Positions 35,703 through 46,800 of a DNA stretch of 64,000 bases are shown piece by piece (position 1 is the first letter of the stretch; each line of letters begins with the position of its first letter). The stretch comes from Ignavibacteria bacterium. Its GTDB lineage: Bacteria > Bacteroidota > Ignavibacteria > SZUA-365. The stretch covers positions 1-64,000 of the forward strand of contig JADKJW010000017.1 in the NCBI GenBank assembly GCA_016720835.1, given 5' to 3'. Position numbers and translations under genes: made by a program. The notes beneath the pieces were generated by a model, which saw only the letters and a list, made by a program, of their open reading frames with translations, was not told the origin of the DNA and made no database searches.

Positions 35703-37127
35703 ATGCAACAGCTGCTTCAGGACACCCTCGCCACCGCCCCGCTCGGCGTCACCATACTGCTGAGCCTCGTCGTCATTCTGCTCCACTCCTTCGTGAAGAA
35801 TTCCGAGCGCGCGCAGGCCATGGTGTCCGTCGCGGGACTCGCGATCGCCGCTGCCGCGGCGTTCTGGACCTTCCCGATGCGCGGCACGGCCTTTTCCGGC
35901 ATGGTGATGACCGGCGGCTACGCGAGCGCGATGTCGGTGCTCTTCATCGCCGGCGCGGCATTGACGATCCTCCTCGCGCGCGACTATCTCGGAAAGATCG
36001 GCGCGGACTTCGGCGAATTTCACATTCTCGTGCTGCTCGCCGTGACGGGCATGATGGCGTTCGCGTCCGGCCTCGACCTCATTGTGACCTTCATCGGCCT
36101 CGAGGTCATGTCGGTGTGTCTCTACGTGCTCGCGGGAATGACGCGCGGCCGTCTCGAGGCGAACGAGGCGTCGCTCAAATACTTCCTGCTCGGCGCCTTC
36201 GCGACGGGTTTCTTCCTGTACGGCATCGCGCTGATCTACGGCGCGGCGGGCACGACGAATCTCGCCGCGATCGCGCAGTCCGCGTCGGCGCGCGCGCAGG
36301 ACCCGCTGTTCCTCGCGGGGTGCGGTCTCCTGCTTGTGGGCTTCGCCTTCAAGGTCGGCGCGGTCCCCTTCCACATGTGGGTGCCGGACGTGTATGAAGG
36401 CGCCCCGTCCGTCGTGACCGGATTCATGTCGACGGCCGCCAAGGCCTCGGCCTTCGCCGCCTTCATGCTCGTGTTCATCGCGAAGTTCGACATCGCGCAC
36501 GGCCGCATCAGTCTCGCGCTCGCGATGCTGTCCGTGGCATCGATGGTGCTCGGAAACGTGGTCGCGATTTCCCAGACGAGCATCAAGCGCATGCTCGCGT
36601 ATTCGAGCATCGCGCACGCCGGATACATGCTCATCGGGCTCGCGGCCGGCACGCCCGCGGCGATCAGCGGCGTGCTGTTCTACCTGCTGTCCTACCTGTT
36701 CACAAACATCGGCGCGTTCGGCGTCGTGTCGATCATCGAGAACGAGAAGCAGGAGAATGTTTCCATCGAGAGTTTTGCGGGACTCGGAACGCGGCGCCCG
36801 CTCCTCGGCGCGCTGATGTCGCTCTTCCTGTTCTCCCTGGTCGGTCTGCCGCCGCTCTCGGGATTCTTCGGCAAGTATTACATTTTCTATGCCGCCATCG
36901 CGGAGGGGTACACGTGGCTCACGATCGTCGGCGTGCTCACGAGCATGATCTCGATCTACTACTACCTTCGCGTCGTCGTCGTGATGTACTTCCGCTCGGA
37001 CACGGACGCCACCGCCGTGCCGGTCACCACGCTCGGCACCGCATCGCTGCTCCTGTCGGCGGCAGGCGTGCTGGTGTTCGGGTTCTTTCCCCGCTTGATC
37101 ACGGACATCGCGGACACACTCTTCTGA
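35703..37127 (+). CDS. nuoN: NADH-quinone oxidoreductase subunit N
   Basis: 474 residues from ATG 35703 (a TTG 21 bp upstream is in frame but less likely). The third antiporter-like subunit: VTFIGLEVMSVCLYVLAGM (Glu), VGFAFKVGAVPFHMWVPDVY (Lys), GAPSVVTGFMSTAAKASAFA, AYSSIAHAGYMLIGLAAG. It ends DIADTLF at 37127, 7 bp before the NAD(P)HX repair gene. It completes the membrane-arm set present here; NuoA and NuoH must be elsewhere. Confidence 0.96.
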   Translation: MQQLLQDTLATAPLGVTILLSLVVILLHSFVKNSERAQAMVSVAGLAIAAAAAFWTFPMRGTAFSGMVMTGGYASAMSVLFIAGAALTILLARDYLGKIGADFGEFHILVLLAVTGMMAFASGLDLIVTFIGLEVMSVCLYVLAGMTRGRLEANEASLKYFLLGAFATGFFLYGIALIYGAAGTTNLAAIAQSASARAQDPLFLAGCGLLLVGFAFKVGAVPFHMWVPDVYEGAPSVVTGFMSTAAKASAFAAFMLVFIAKFDIAHGRISLALAMLSVASMVLGNVVAISQTSIKRMLAYSSIAHAGYMLIGLAAGTPAAISGVLFYLLSYLFTNIGAFGVVSIIENEKQENVSIESFAGLGTRRPLLGALMSLFLFSLVGLPPLSGFFGKYYIFYAAIAEGYTWLTIVGVLTSMISIYYYLRVVVVMYFRSDTDATAVPVTTLGTASLLLSAAGVLVFGFFPRLITDIADTLF

Positions 37128-37134
37128 GGTTCCC

Positions 37135-38712
37135 ATGAAACCCGTCTTCACGTCTGCGGAGATGCGCGCATGCGACGCCGAAGCGACCGCGAAGTATGGC
37201 GTCCCGTCTCTGATGCTGATGGAGAATGCCGCGCGCGGCGCGGCGGATGTTCTCGCGGCCTCCTTCAATCTCATGCCCGGCATGCACGCCCGCCTGTTCT
37301 GCGGGAAGGGCAACAACGGCGGCGACGGTTTCGCGCTCGCCCGCCATCTGCTGAACCGCGGTCTCGTCGTGACCGTGTATGTGGCGTGCTCCGAGGGCGA
37401 GATCGCCGGAGACGCGCTGATCAACCTCCGCGTGCTGCAGCGCACCCTCTCTGATGCTCCGCAGCTGGACGTGCGCTTTCTCGACAGCTCCGACGGTTCC
37501 GGCCTCGCGACGCGGGCGGATTTCATCGTCGACGCCCTGCTCGGCACGGGGCTCACCGCGCCCGTTTCCGGCAGCATGGCCAGCCTTGTGCGCAAGATCA
37601 ACGATTCCGGTGTCCCCGTCGCGTCGATCGACATCCCCACGGGAATCCACGCCGACACGGGAGAGATTCTCGGCGAAGCGGTGAACGCGGAGCTGACCAT
37701 CACGATGGGCGGGCTCAAACGCGGTCTGCTTTTCTTCCCCGGTCGCGAGTACGCGGGAGCTGTGCACGTCGTGGATATCGGCATGCCACGGCAGGGCTTC
37801 TACGAGCGCGCGGCGTCCGCGCATTTCATCGAAGATGCGGATGTCGCGCAACTGCTCCCGGTGCGCGCCGTCGACGCGCACAAGTACGACGCGGGCGCAG
37901 TGGGACTGATCGCCGGTTCGGCGGGCTACACGGGTGCGGCCGCGATGGCCGCTGAAGCCGCACAGCGCAGCGGCGCGGGCCTCGTCATCCTCGGCATTCC
38001 GCGCAGCCTGAACTCCGTCATGGAGGCGAAGCTGACGGAGGTGATGACGCGCCCGCTCGGCGACACCGGCGAGGGCGTCTTCAGCGTCGGCGCGTTCGAA
38101 GGAGCGGCGACATTGATCAACGGCACGCAGGCAGGCATCCTCGGTCCGGGTGTCTCGCGGCATCCGGAAGCCCTGGAACTCGTGCGCGCTCTCATCAAGA
38201 CCTCCCGCGTTCCCCTCGTGGTGGACGCGGACGGGCTCGCCGCACTCGTCGGTCATCTCGATCTCCTGCGCGCCTGCACCGCTCCCATCATCCTGACGCC
38301 GCACATGGGCGAGTTCGCCCGCCTCTGCGGCATCAGCGCCGACGACATCGAGCGCAATCGCCTGGAAGCGGCCCGCGCCTTTGCGAAGCAGACGAACACC
38401 ATTCTCGTGCTCAAGGGTTCGCCGACCGTGACCGCGACACCGGACGGCCGCGCCTTCATCACGGTCACCGGCAATCCCGGAATGGCCACCGCCGGATCCG
38501 GCGACGTGCTCACGGGCGTGATCGCGAGCCTCATTGCGCAAGGGTTGACGCCCGAAACCGCCGCGTGGACCGGCGCGCATGTGCACGGCCGCGCGGGCGA
38601 CCTTGCGGTCCGCGACACCGGCACCCTCGGGCTCATCGCCACCGACATCCTGCGAGCCATTGCGACGACCATGCGCGACCTCGCTTCGCCCGTCGCCCCT
38701 GCCGAAGGATGA
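37135..38712 (+). CDS. nnrDE: Bifunctional NAD(P)HX epimerase/dehydratase
   Basis: 525 residues, ATG 37135. The N-terminal YjeF domain (about 1-215) is the NAD(P)HX epimerase: LMENAARGAADVL, FCGKGNNGGDGFALARHL, SIDIPTGIHADTGEILG. The C-terminal ribokinase-like domain (about 235-510) is the ATP/ADP-dependent dehydratase: GSAGYTGAAAMAAEAAQRSG, ILTPHMGEFARLCG, VLKGSPTVTATPDGRAFI and GNPGMATAGSGDVLTGVIAS. It repairs hydrated NADH and NADPH. Co-transcription with complex I, 7 bp upstream, makes functional sense because both handle NADH. The stop overlaps the next start (ATGA). Confidence 0.96.
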   Translation: MKPVFTSAEMRACDAEATAKYGVPSLMLMENAARGAADVLAASFNLMPGMHARLFCGKGNNGGDGFALARHLLNRGLVVTVYVACSEGEIAGDALINLRVLQRTLSDAPQLDVRFLDSSDGSGLATRADFIVDALLGTGLTAPVSGSMASLVRKINDSGVPVASIDIPTGIHADTGEILGEAVNAELTITMGGLKRGLLFFPGREYAGAVHVVDIGMPRQGFYERAASAHFIEDADVAQLLPVRAVDAHKYDAGAVGLIAGSAGYTGAAAMAAEAAQRSGAGLVILGIPRSLNSVMEAKLTEVMTRPLGDTGEGVFSVGAFEGAATLINGTQAGILGPGVSRHPEALELVRALIKTSRVPLVVDADGLAALVGHLDLLRACTAPIILTPHMGEFARLCGISADDIERNRLEAARAFAKQTNTILVLKGSPTVTATPDGRAFITVTGNPGMATAGSGDVLTGVIASLIAQGLTPETAAWTGAHVHGRAGDLAVRDTGTLGLIATDILRAIATTMRDLASPVAPAEG

Positions 38713-39689
38713 CACTGTTCGGCCAGCGCATCTGGCGGGTCCTCGCCGCGGCCGCATGGACCGTGTTCATCCTCGTTCTGTTGATGCTGCCGGGGAATTC
38801 CGTCCCGTCACTTCCCGAATGGACCTTGGAGTTCTCGCCGGATAAAATCGTCCACGGTGTGCTGTTTTTCGTGCACGCCGTGCTGCTGTACGGGGCGATG
38901 GTCACGTCGCCCGTCTTCGCGTCCCGCGCCTCCCGAATACGCGTCGCCGCGTGCGTCGCGAGCCTGGCGTTCGGAGGCGCGACGGAACTGCTGCAGCTGC
39001 TTGCGGTATCGCGATCCGCCTCCGCGGTCGATTTTCTCGCGGACGGCATTGGCGCATGCCTGGCATTGTGCGTGCTCATCGTCCGCGCACCACGCCCGCG
39101 TGATCCGAACGGGCTGAAACGCGAAACCCGGGAACGATACGTTCTCCGGGTTTCGCGCAGAAGCGCTTGCATGCGGGGCTTAGAACAGCCCGCTCAATTT
39201 CAGCGCGAGCATGATGAGCATGACGCCGATGACGGCGAGCAGGAACATCAGGCCGCCGGGCTTCTCTCCGTGTGTCTGAGGTGCATCGGACATGGCACTC
39301 CTCCGAGGACAGGGGTGATCGAATCCGTGTGTGCCATTCGCATGTCACACGACAGAAGGAGGAGCGCGCGGAGAACGATGCTCGAGGTCCGGAGGAATTG
39401 TTGCGGAGAAACGGATCGCACAGTGCGGAATGGGCACTGCCGGCGCTCTCGGGGGCGCCAGCACAACATGCGCGAGCCGCGGTATGCGCCGCGCCTGCGT
39501 CTGCGCATAGACGGAGACCGAGCGCCTGCGGCTTTCGCTGTCCGAGTTCTGACCTGGTCCCTGCGATGGCTGTGTAACGATCGAGCATTCCGTCGACCAC
39601 TGCGGCGCGTCGCGCAACAGCGCGAACGGCGCGGACAGCAGTCCGCACAGGCAGATGGTAATGATGGAGACGCGGCGAAGCATGGCTGA
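38709..39689 (+). CDS. VanZ-like family membrane protein (C-terminal boundary doubtful)
   Basis: ATG 38709 overlaps the preceding stop by ATGA. Residues 1-130 form a VanZ-like protein with four helices: WRVLAAAAWTVFILVLLMLP, the motif SPDKIVHGVLFFVHAVLLYG (D-K-x-x-H), and LAFGGATELLQLLAVSRSAS followed by VDFLADGIGACLALCVLIV. This motif pair is typical of the VanZ/YoaI family of unknown biochemical role. After VRAPRPRDPNG (about 39110) the frame stays open to 39689, but the remainder is Arg-rich, has no helices and crosses an antisense small gene. I think one base is missing near 39095-39105 and that the real stop is TGA at about that point. Confidence 0.65.
   Translation: MTLFGQRIWRVLAAAAWTVFILVLLMLPGNSVPSLPEWTLEFSPDKIVHGVLFFVHAVLLYGAMVTSPVFASRASRIRVAACVASLAFGGATELLQLLAVSRSASAVDFLADGIGACLALCVLIVRAPRPRDPNGLKRETRERYVLRVSRRSACMRGLEQPAQFQREHDEHDADDGEQEHQAAGLLSVCLRCIGHGTPPRTGVIESVCAIRMSHDRRRSARRTMLEVRRNCCGETDRTVRNGHCRRSRGRQHNMREPRYAPRLRLRIDGDRAPAAFAVRVLTWSLRWLCNDRAFRRPLRRVAQQRERRGQQSAQADGNDGDAAKHG
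39120..39157. other. Long hairpin between VanZ-like gene and the 37-residue ORF
   Basis: CGCGAAACCCGGGAACG (39120-39136) faces CGTTCTCCGGGTTTCGCG (39140-39157): 17 pairs with one bulged base and a 3-base loop. There is no T run on either side, so it may be a factor-assisted or bidirectional terminator, or a processing site. Confidence 0.6.
39180..39293 (-). CDS. Small single-span membrane protein, 37 residues
   Basis: ATG 39293 is preceded by GGAGGAG at ideal distance. The first 14 residues are soluble (MSDAPQTHGEKPGG), then LMFLLAVIGVMLIMLALKL forms one membrane helix, and the protein ends SGLF with TAA 39182-39180. The near-perfect Shine-Dalgarno and clean helix make chance unlikely. It is antisense to the doubtful tail of the VanZ-like ORF. 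I do not recognise the family; short single-span proteins often act as modulators of larger membrane complexes. Confidence 0.6.
   Translation of the reverse strand: MSDAPQTHGEKPGGLMFLLAVIGVMLIMLALKLSGLF
39345..39683 (-). CDS. Possible small secreted protein, unknown
   Basis: 112 residues from ATG 39683. The first 23 (MLRRVSIITICLCGLLSAPF) look like a signal peptide. The rest is Arg/Ser/Pro-rich without a motif I recognise. It lies between ychF and the 37-residue ORF, on the same strand as both. A spurious ORF in GC-rich sequence is a real alternative; only the signal peptide and position support it. Confidence 0.3.
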   Translation of the reverse strand: MLRRVSIITICLCGLLSAPFALLRDAPQWSTECSIVTQPSQGPGQNSDSESRRRSVSVYAQTQARRIPRLAHVVLAPPRAPAVPIPHCAIRFSATIPPDLEHRSPRAPPSVV

Positions 39690-39769
39690 AAGATCTCGAA
39701 GTGACGAGCAAAACGCAAGGCGGTTCGCGGGGATTGCCGCCAGCGGGGAATCCGCGGGTGTCGGCCTGA

Positions 39770-40852
39770 CTATCCGTGGCGAATGGTGAGCATGTCGCCA
39801 TCCTTGACGATGTACTCCTTTCCTTCCAGTCGCCAATGGCCCTTCTCCTTGCAGACGGCGATCGATCCGTCCGCCATGAAGTGGTCGTAGTGGACGACTT
39901 CGGCGCGAATGAAGCGGTTCATCAAGTCGGTATGGATCGTTCCGGCAGCCTCTTGCGCGTTCGTGCCCTTGCGAATGGTCCACGCCCGGCATTCGTCCTC
40001 GCCGTACGTGAGAAAGGAGATCAGTCCAAGCATGCGATAGGCCGCGCCGATGATGCGCACGAGGGCGGACTCCTTCAGTCCGTAATCGGCCATGAACACC
40101 TCGGCATCCTCGTCGGCGAGCTGCGACATCTCCATCTCGATTTTTCCGAAGAACGCGTCCACCGCGATGCCCGCCTTCGCGAAGGTTGTCGCGAGCGCAT
40201 CCACGATGCGGTCCTTGTCGCCGATCTGGTCCTCGGCCATGTTGACCGCGACGAGGAGTGGCTTCTCGGTGAGGAACTGGTAGCCCCGGATCGCCCGCTT
40301 CTCGTGGACATCGAGTTCGAGGGTGCGAAGCGGGAGTTCCTTCTCGAGATGGGCGAAGCCTTTCTCCAGCACATGCAATTCCAGTTTGAGCTTCTCGTCC
40401 TGCATCTTCTGCAACTGCTTGCGGAGCTTCTCGAGACGGGTCTCGATCATCGCGAGATCCGCGAGCAGGAACTCCGTCTCCAGGATGTGGATATCGCGCT
40501 CGGGATCGACACTGCCTTCGGGATGCGGGTACAGTTCGTCGTCGAAGGAACGCACCACGTGGATGAGCGCGTCGTTGGTCTTCACGTTCGTCATGAACAC
40601 GCCGGTGAATTGCGTGGAATCGCGGTCGCCCTTCTTCAGGCCGATGACGTCGACGAATTCCGTGGAGGTGTACACCTTTTTCTTCGGCTGAAACACGCCC
40701 GCCAGCCCGTCCACTCTGGCGTCGGGCACTTTCACGGTGGCGATGTTCGCCTGCTGGCGATGGGCGGCCGCGTCATCGAGGTGCGTGTGAGAGAGGGTCT
40801 GAAACAGCGTGCTCTTGCCGCTGGATGGCAGACCCACGAGTCCTATTTGCAT
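39770..40852 (-). CDS. ychF: Redox-regulated ATPase YchF
   Basis: 360 residues, ATG 40852. OBG-family P-loop protein with ATP rather than GTP preference: P-loop LVGLPSSGKSTLFQTL, switch region DVIGLKKGDRDSTQFTG, the changed specificity motif AVNMAED in place of NKxD, and a C-terminal TGS domain (LISFLTYGEDECRAWTIRKG, then DGSIAVCKEKGHWRLEGKEY and VKDGDMLTIRH). A coiled coil of about 60 residues (LEKLRKQLQKMQDEKLKLEL) sits between. It binds ribosomes and is linked to stress responses. Length is standard. It starts 37 bp downstream of the 2222-residue surface protein's stop. Confidence 0.96.
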   Translation of the reverse strand: MQIGLVGLPSSGKSTLFQTLSHTHLDDAAAHRQQANIATVKVPDARVDGLAGVFQPKKKVYTSTEFVDVIGLKKGDRDSTQFTGVFMTNVKTNDALIHVVRSFDDELYPHPEGSVDPERDIHILETEFLLADLAMIETRLEKLRKQLQKMQDEKLKLELHVLEKGFAHLEKELPLRTLELDVHEKRAIRGYQFLTEKPLLVAVNMAEDQIGDKDRIVDALATTFAKAGIAVDAFFGKIEMEMSQLADEDAEVFMADYGLKESALVRIIGAAYRMLGLISFLTYGEDECRAWTIRKGTNAQEAAGTIHTDLMNRFIRAEVVHYDHFMADGSIAVCKEKGHWRLEGKEYIVKDGDMLTIRHG

Positions 40853-40889
40853 GCGGATGGTCCTGTGATGGATGAAAGAGTGCCGCGCA

Positions 40890-43800
40890 TCATTTCACGA
40901 TTTCCATGATGCGGAATGCGCGGGCTGTCGGCGTCGATACAGTGCAAAAATACACTCCGGAGGGCAAATGCCCGCCATGAAAACGGATCGAGTGGCGGCC
41001 GGCGCGCATGGAGCCGCTGTGCAGCACCCCCACGGTTCTCCCGAGCTGGTCGGTGACGCGTATCTCGGTCCACCCGTCCTCGATGAGGTCGACGTCGATC
41101 ACGGTCTCCGCATTGAACGGATTCGGGCGGTTCTGGCTGATCTGAAAACGCGCGGTGCCGTCGAAGAGCCGGCTGCCCCCCTCCTCGCAGACAAGGACGC
41201 GCAATTCGCCCGCGACAGCACTGACGGCGATGCGGCTGTCGCCCCACGTGAAACGGGTGACGCGGAGGGACGTGGAGCGGGAATCGCCCAGCATCACCAT
41301 GCCGGTGATCAGGGCGAGCGAATCGGACACGGAGGCATCGCCGCCCGCAATATCGACAAAGCGCACGCCGGCGCTGTCGCGGAACTGCCGGCCGATGGGA
41401 TGGAAGAGATTCGCGTCGAAGGCGATCGTCCCCGTGTACGCGGCGCCGCTGCGCGAAAAATTTCTCGCCGCGTCGAGACGCAGCGGGATCGAAATGCGGT
41501 CGCCCGGCGCGGCTTCGATGAGCGGAATCGACAGCACGCTCGACATCACGGAACGGGACACGACAAACGGCAGCGAGCGGGAGACGCAGCCGTACTGATT
41601 GGCGACTTCCACCGTGTAGCTCCCGTCAGCCGGATCAGGGAGCAGCACCGCCTCCGCGCCTGCGAGCAGCGTGTCGTTGCGGAACCAGCGGTACGCGTCC
41701 GCAGCAGGCGCGAACAGGGAATCCCCCGTCATCACAATCGCGGGCCGCGGGGGCCGGGCATGGACGATCACCGCAACCGGCACCGTCTCGGCGGAGCAGC
41801 CGTTCGCGCTGTCGACGGCCGCGAAGTACACTCCCCCGCTCTTCACCGTGAACACCGGATCCGTGCCGCCGGTGTTCCAGCGGATGCGGACATAGCGTTC
41901 AGGGATCGAGAGCACGACGCTGTCGCCTTCGCAGAACTCGAGCGGTCCCGAGGCGCGGACGGACGGGCGAGGCCTCGGCGTCACCGAAAGCGACACCGGT
42001 TGCGAGGCTGCCGTGCATCCGTTCGAATCGACCACGGTGACGCTGTACGTCCCGCTCGAACGCGCATGCTGTCTCCGCCCGGTCCAGCCGTTCGACCAGA
42101 GGTAGCTCCGGTATGCCGGGCCCGCGTCGAGCTCCACACTGTCTCCTTCGCAGAACTGGGCGTTCCCGCCGAGCGTGATCACGGGCGGCACGGCCTGCGT
42201 CACGCGCACGTCCACCGTATCGGACCACCCCTCGCAGCCGGTCGCGTCGCGCACATGCACGGCGTAGCGCCCGGTCGAGGAAACCAGGATGGAGACGCCG
42301 CTGTCACCCGTCGTCCAGAGATAGGACGCGTACCCCGCTTGCGCGGAAATGCGGACCGAATCACCCGGACAGAGCGTGATGCGCCCCGCCGGCGAGAGCG
42401 CGGGCCGCAACCTGGTGGAGACCTCGATCGGGAAGAGCGCGTCCGCGCCGCAGCCATCGGCGGAGGTCACGCGGACGGACAACGTGTCGGGACCGACAAC
42501 CGACCATCGCATCCGTATCTCGTTTGTTCCGATGCCCGCGACCGCGGTACCGCGGGCCGAGTTCCATGCGTATGTTGCACCCGGAAATGGCGCGACCGAG
42601 AAACGTGCCTCGCTGTTGAGGCAGAGGGAAGACGGACCCGTAATGATCGCCACCGGGCGCGGATGCACGGTGATACGCACCGTGTCGGTCACGGCGTTGC
42701 ATCCCTGTCCCGTGGAGACTTCCGCCGCGTACACGCCGCTCCGCTTCACGATGAGCGTGCGCTCCGCGCTGCTGTCCGGCCAGCGGACTGTCGCGAAGCC
42801 CGCCTGCACGGACAGGACGACGCTATCCCCTTCGCAGAAGGAGGTCGGGCCCTGCACCGAGAGCACGGGAAGCGGTTTCGGCGACACGAGGACGTCCAGC
42901 GACTGCGATAATCCCTCGCAACCCGCGGAATCTCTCACCAGGACGTTGAAGGATCCGGTTCTCCTGACGATGACCACGCGGGTCGTATCACCGGAGTTCC
43001 ATCGATAGGAGGCGTACGCTCCCGCATCCAGCGACACGCTGTCTCCGTCGCAGAAACGCGTGTTTCCCGATGCGGCGATCACGGGAGCGGGAAGAGGATT
43101 CACGCGGACCGTCAACGGATTCGAGGTCCCGCTGCAGCCGGAGGAGTCGGTGACGAGCACGCTGTAGGTTCCGGACACGCGCACCACGATCGACGGTGTC
43201 GTTGCTCCCGTGTTCCACCGGTACGAGGCGAAACCCGCTCCGGCATAGAGGAGGACGCTGTCGCCCTGGCAGAGGACGCCGTTGCGCGAGGCCGTGATGA
43301 CCGGCTGCAGCGACGACCCGACGGAAACGTCGAGTCGCGTCTCCGTCGCGCAACCCGTCGCGGTATCGGTCACGGTCACACGCACCGTTCCCGTCCCGGC
43401 GGCAAGCCAGCGCACGGCGAGAGTGTCCCGATCGATGGCGGATTCCGCGCTCCCGCCCTGCACCGTCCAACGGATGCGGACGCCCGCGGAAGCCGCGACG
43501 CGGTATGTTCTGCGGGCATTCAGGCACACCGTCCCGGGTCCGGACAGCGAGGCCGAGGGCCGCGGATGCAGGGTGATCGCGACGGGCAGTGATGTATCTG
43601 CGCAGCCGACCACATGCGCGGCAATGAGGAGGTAGGTCCCCGCGTCCCGCACCACAAGGCGCTCCGTCGTGTCGGATGCAAGCACCTGTCCGTTCCGGTA
43701 CCATCGGTAGAGCACCTCGCTTTCGAAACGGACGGCGAGCGTGATCGAATCCCCCTGGCAGAGGGGATTGCTACCCGTCATGGTCATGGTCACCGAAGGA

Positions 43801-46800
43801 AACGCGATGACGCGTACCGACAGCGGAAGGGATTCCGCGGAACAGCCGTTGGTGTCGTGCGCCGTCACGGAGTACGTGCCGCTTTCCCGCACCACCCGCG
43901 AGGCGCCGGCGACGGCCGGCAGATCCGCTCCGTCCCGACGCCAGATCAGCGTGGCGCTTGCCGGAGCGGTCACGCGCAGAACGATGCTGTCACCGATGCA
44001 GACTTCCCTGCGGTCCGCGGAAAGCGCGACGGGCGGCGCGGGCTTGACGGTGACAGTCACTGGCGGTGACACGGATTTGCATCCGGACGGGCTTGACAGC
44101 ATGAGGGTGTAGTTGCCGCTTGCGCGCGCTATCAGCGTGGGGAAGGTCTCGCCGGTAAGCGCCGTTCCGTCGCGATACCATTGCATCAGGCACGCGCAGC
44201 CGGGCGGCGCCGTGAGTTGCACCGCTTCGCCATCGCAGATGACGTGCGGACCGGGCGGCGCGATGATGGAAGCGGGCAAGGGATCGAGATCGATGACGAT
44301 GATCCTGGACAGCGCGATGCAGCCGTTTGCGCCGGTGACGCGTACCTGATACTGGCCGGATTGCTTCGCGTGATACTGTGCGCTCTGCGCGCCTCCGATT
44401 TCGGCGGCGTCGCGCAGCCATTGATACGCGGCCGCGCCCGCGGCCGCCTGCAGTTTGACGGAATCCTCGCGGCACAGGCGGATCGGGCCCGGCGGCAGCA
44501 CCGATGCGTCAGGTTTCGGAAGGACGATCACCAGGACGGTATCCGATCTTCCCTTGCACCCGTTCCCTCCAAGCGCGATGGCATTGTAGACGCCTCCGGC
44601 TGCCACCGTGAGGGTTTCATTCGTCTCGCCCGGGATATCGAAGCCGTCACGCTGCCACTGAATCGGCGAGGGCGGCGTGGCGGTGGCACGGAGCACGATG
44701 GTCTCCCCGTCGCAGAGGCTTATCGGACCGGCCGGGGCAACGGTGACGGATGGCCCGGAGATGAGCGAAACGCGGATGCCTCGCGATTCGATCGGACAAT
44801 GCAGTCTGTTCAGGATGCGCACGGAATAGACGCCGGTGTCGCGCACGGAGTAGCAGACGCCTTTCGCGCCAGGGATCGGGACGCCTCCCTTCATCCACTG
44901 GTACGAGAAACGCGGGCGGTATCCCGCGCAGAGCGTCACGCTGTCACCCGCGCAGATTGGGATCGAACCGGTAATGGTGATGGTCGTATCAGGGAGAGCC
45001 AGAATGACGATGTCGCGTCCGTTGTTCGTGCCGGTGATGGCGGGAGACGTGGAGACGATGCGGATGCGGTACTGGCTGCCTTCCACCACGTACGGAGGAA
45101 TGGTCGCGGCGATGACGCCCGATCCGGTTCCGCTGATCTGACCGATCACCGACGGAAAAGAGAAGGAACCGAAATTATTCGAAAGCTGGGCGAGGAATTC
45201 GTTGTTCAGATTGAACTGTCCGGCGGCGGTGAACGGAATATTCAACGTGGAACCGGCGCAGAGGGTATCGGGAGTGATGCTGGTCACGATGGAGTGCCCC
45301 GACGCGCCGCCGAAAAAGCGCGCGATGAAGCCGTCGCTCACGCCGCCGCCGTAGTTCGTCTGATGCGCCCCGGTGGTGGAGATGTCGGCCGTGCTCGCGG
45401 TGACGCCGACGAGCGTGGGCACGTTGCCCGCGTCGACGGCGACGGCCACTCCCTGTTCCGCTTCCACGCCGCCGAAGTAGGAGCCCCACACCATGGAGCC
45501 GGCGGAGGAGAACTTGTTGATCGATGCGTCACCCGACCCGCCGTACATGATCTGATGCGAGCCCGGCGTTGCGATGCCGCCCTGGCTTTCCGTCCAGCCC
45601 GCCAGAAAGATGTCGCCGTTCGCGTCGGCCGCGATGTCGTAGACGATGTCATTTTCGCCGCCGCCCGCGTAGGTGCACCACTGCAGGATGCCGTTGTTGG
45701 CGTAGCGCGCGAGGAAGCCGTCCAGCATGCCCGGAGAGCTGGGCAGGAAGGCTCCCGGCGTCGCGATGCCGCTCTGGCTCAATGTGAAGCCGGAGACGTA
45801 GAAGGCGCCTCCGGGACCGCGCACGATGGAGAGGCCTTCATCGTCGTCGGGGCCGCCGTGGTATGTGGCCCACTGCCTCGCGCAAAGGGAATTCAGCAGC
45901 ACGACGAACGCGTCGCCGCTGCCGCCGATCGTGTTCTGCTGGCCGTTGTACGAAATACCGGATGCACTCGTCGTAAATCCGGTCACCGCGATGCCTCCGG
46001 TCGTGTCGAAGGCGACGCCGCGGCACACGTCGTCGCCACTGCCGCCATAGAACGTACTCCAGACACGGCCGCCGGAATTGGTGAAGAGCGACACGAATCC
46101 GTCATGCGCCCCGCCGCCGTACACCGTCTGATGCGCGCCGGCGGAGGCCACGCCGAACGTGCTGGCCGTCATGCCGCACACCGCGATGAAGCCGCCCGAG
46201 TTCATGGACATGCCGTAGAGATCGTCGTCGTCGAAGCTCCCGACGTACGTGCCCCACTGGCGCACACCCGAACCGTTGAATTTCACGATGTAGCCGTCGC
46301 GGCCTCCCGACGGCGTGGTCTGAAACGCCCCGGCCGTGGCGATGCCAGCGGTGCTCGAGGTGGTACCGTTCACGACAATCGTACCCATGCCGACCACGCG
46401 CAGCAGTGCCAACCGCTCCTCATCGGCTCCTCCGAAGTATGTGGCCCACTGTCGGTTCCCGGAGGAATTCAGCTTCACCACGAACCCGTCGGCGTCGCCC
46501 GCCAGCGCGGTCTGGTGCGCCCCGTTCGTGGCGATATTCCCCGCGCTCTTGGTGGTGCCGGTGACCAGGACATTGTCCGACGCATCGGCGCCGACACCCG
46601 TCGCCCGGTCTTCGCCTGCGCCGCCGTAGTATGTGGACCACTGCACCGTGGGATCGATGACCAGGGTTTCGCCTGACCGGGCACCGGAAACCGCGAAGGA
46701 CAGCACCTCGCCATCCATCGCGAAATGCGCGGCACAGGCACGCGCGCCGTCGGGCACACGGATCGGGGTTGTCCGAAGCAGAGCGCCTGTGACGTCGCTC

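Noticed and set aside
44181..46676. 831-codon open frame on the plus strand, antisense to the 2222-residue protein
   Set aside because: It is Arg/Asp/His-rich without any domain, and the minus strand encodes a well-structured repeat protein through the whole stretch; long antisense frames are common in GC-rich DNA.
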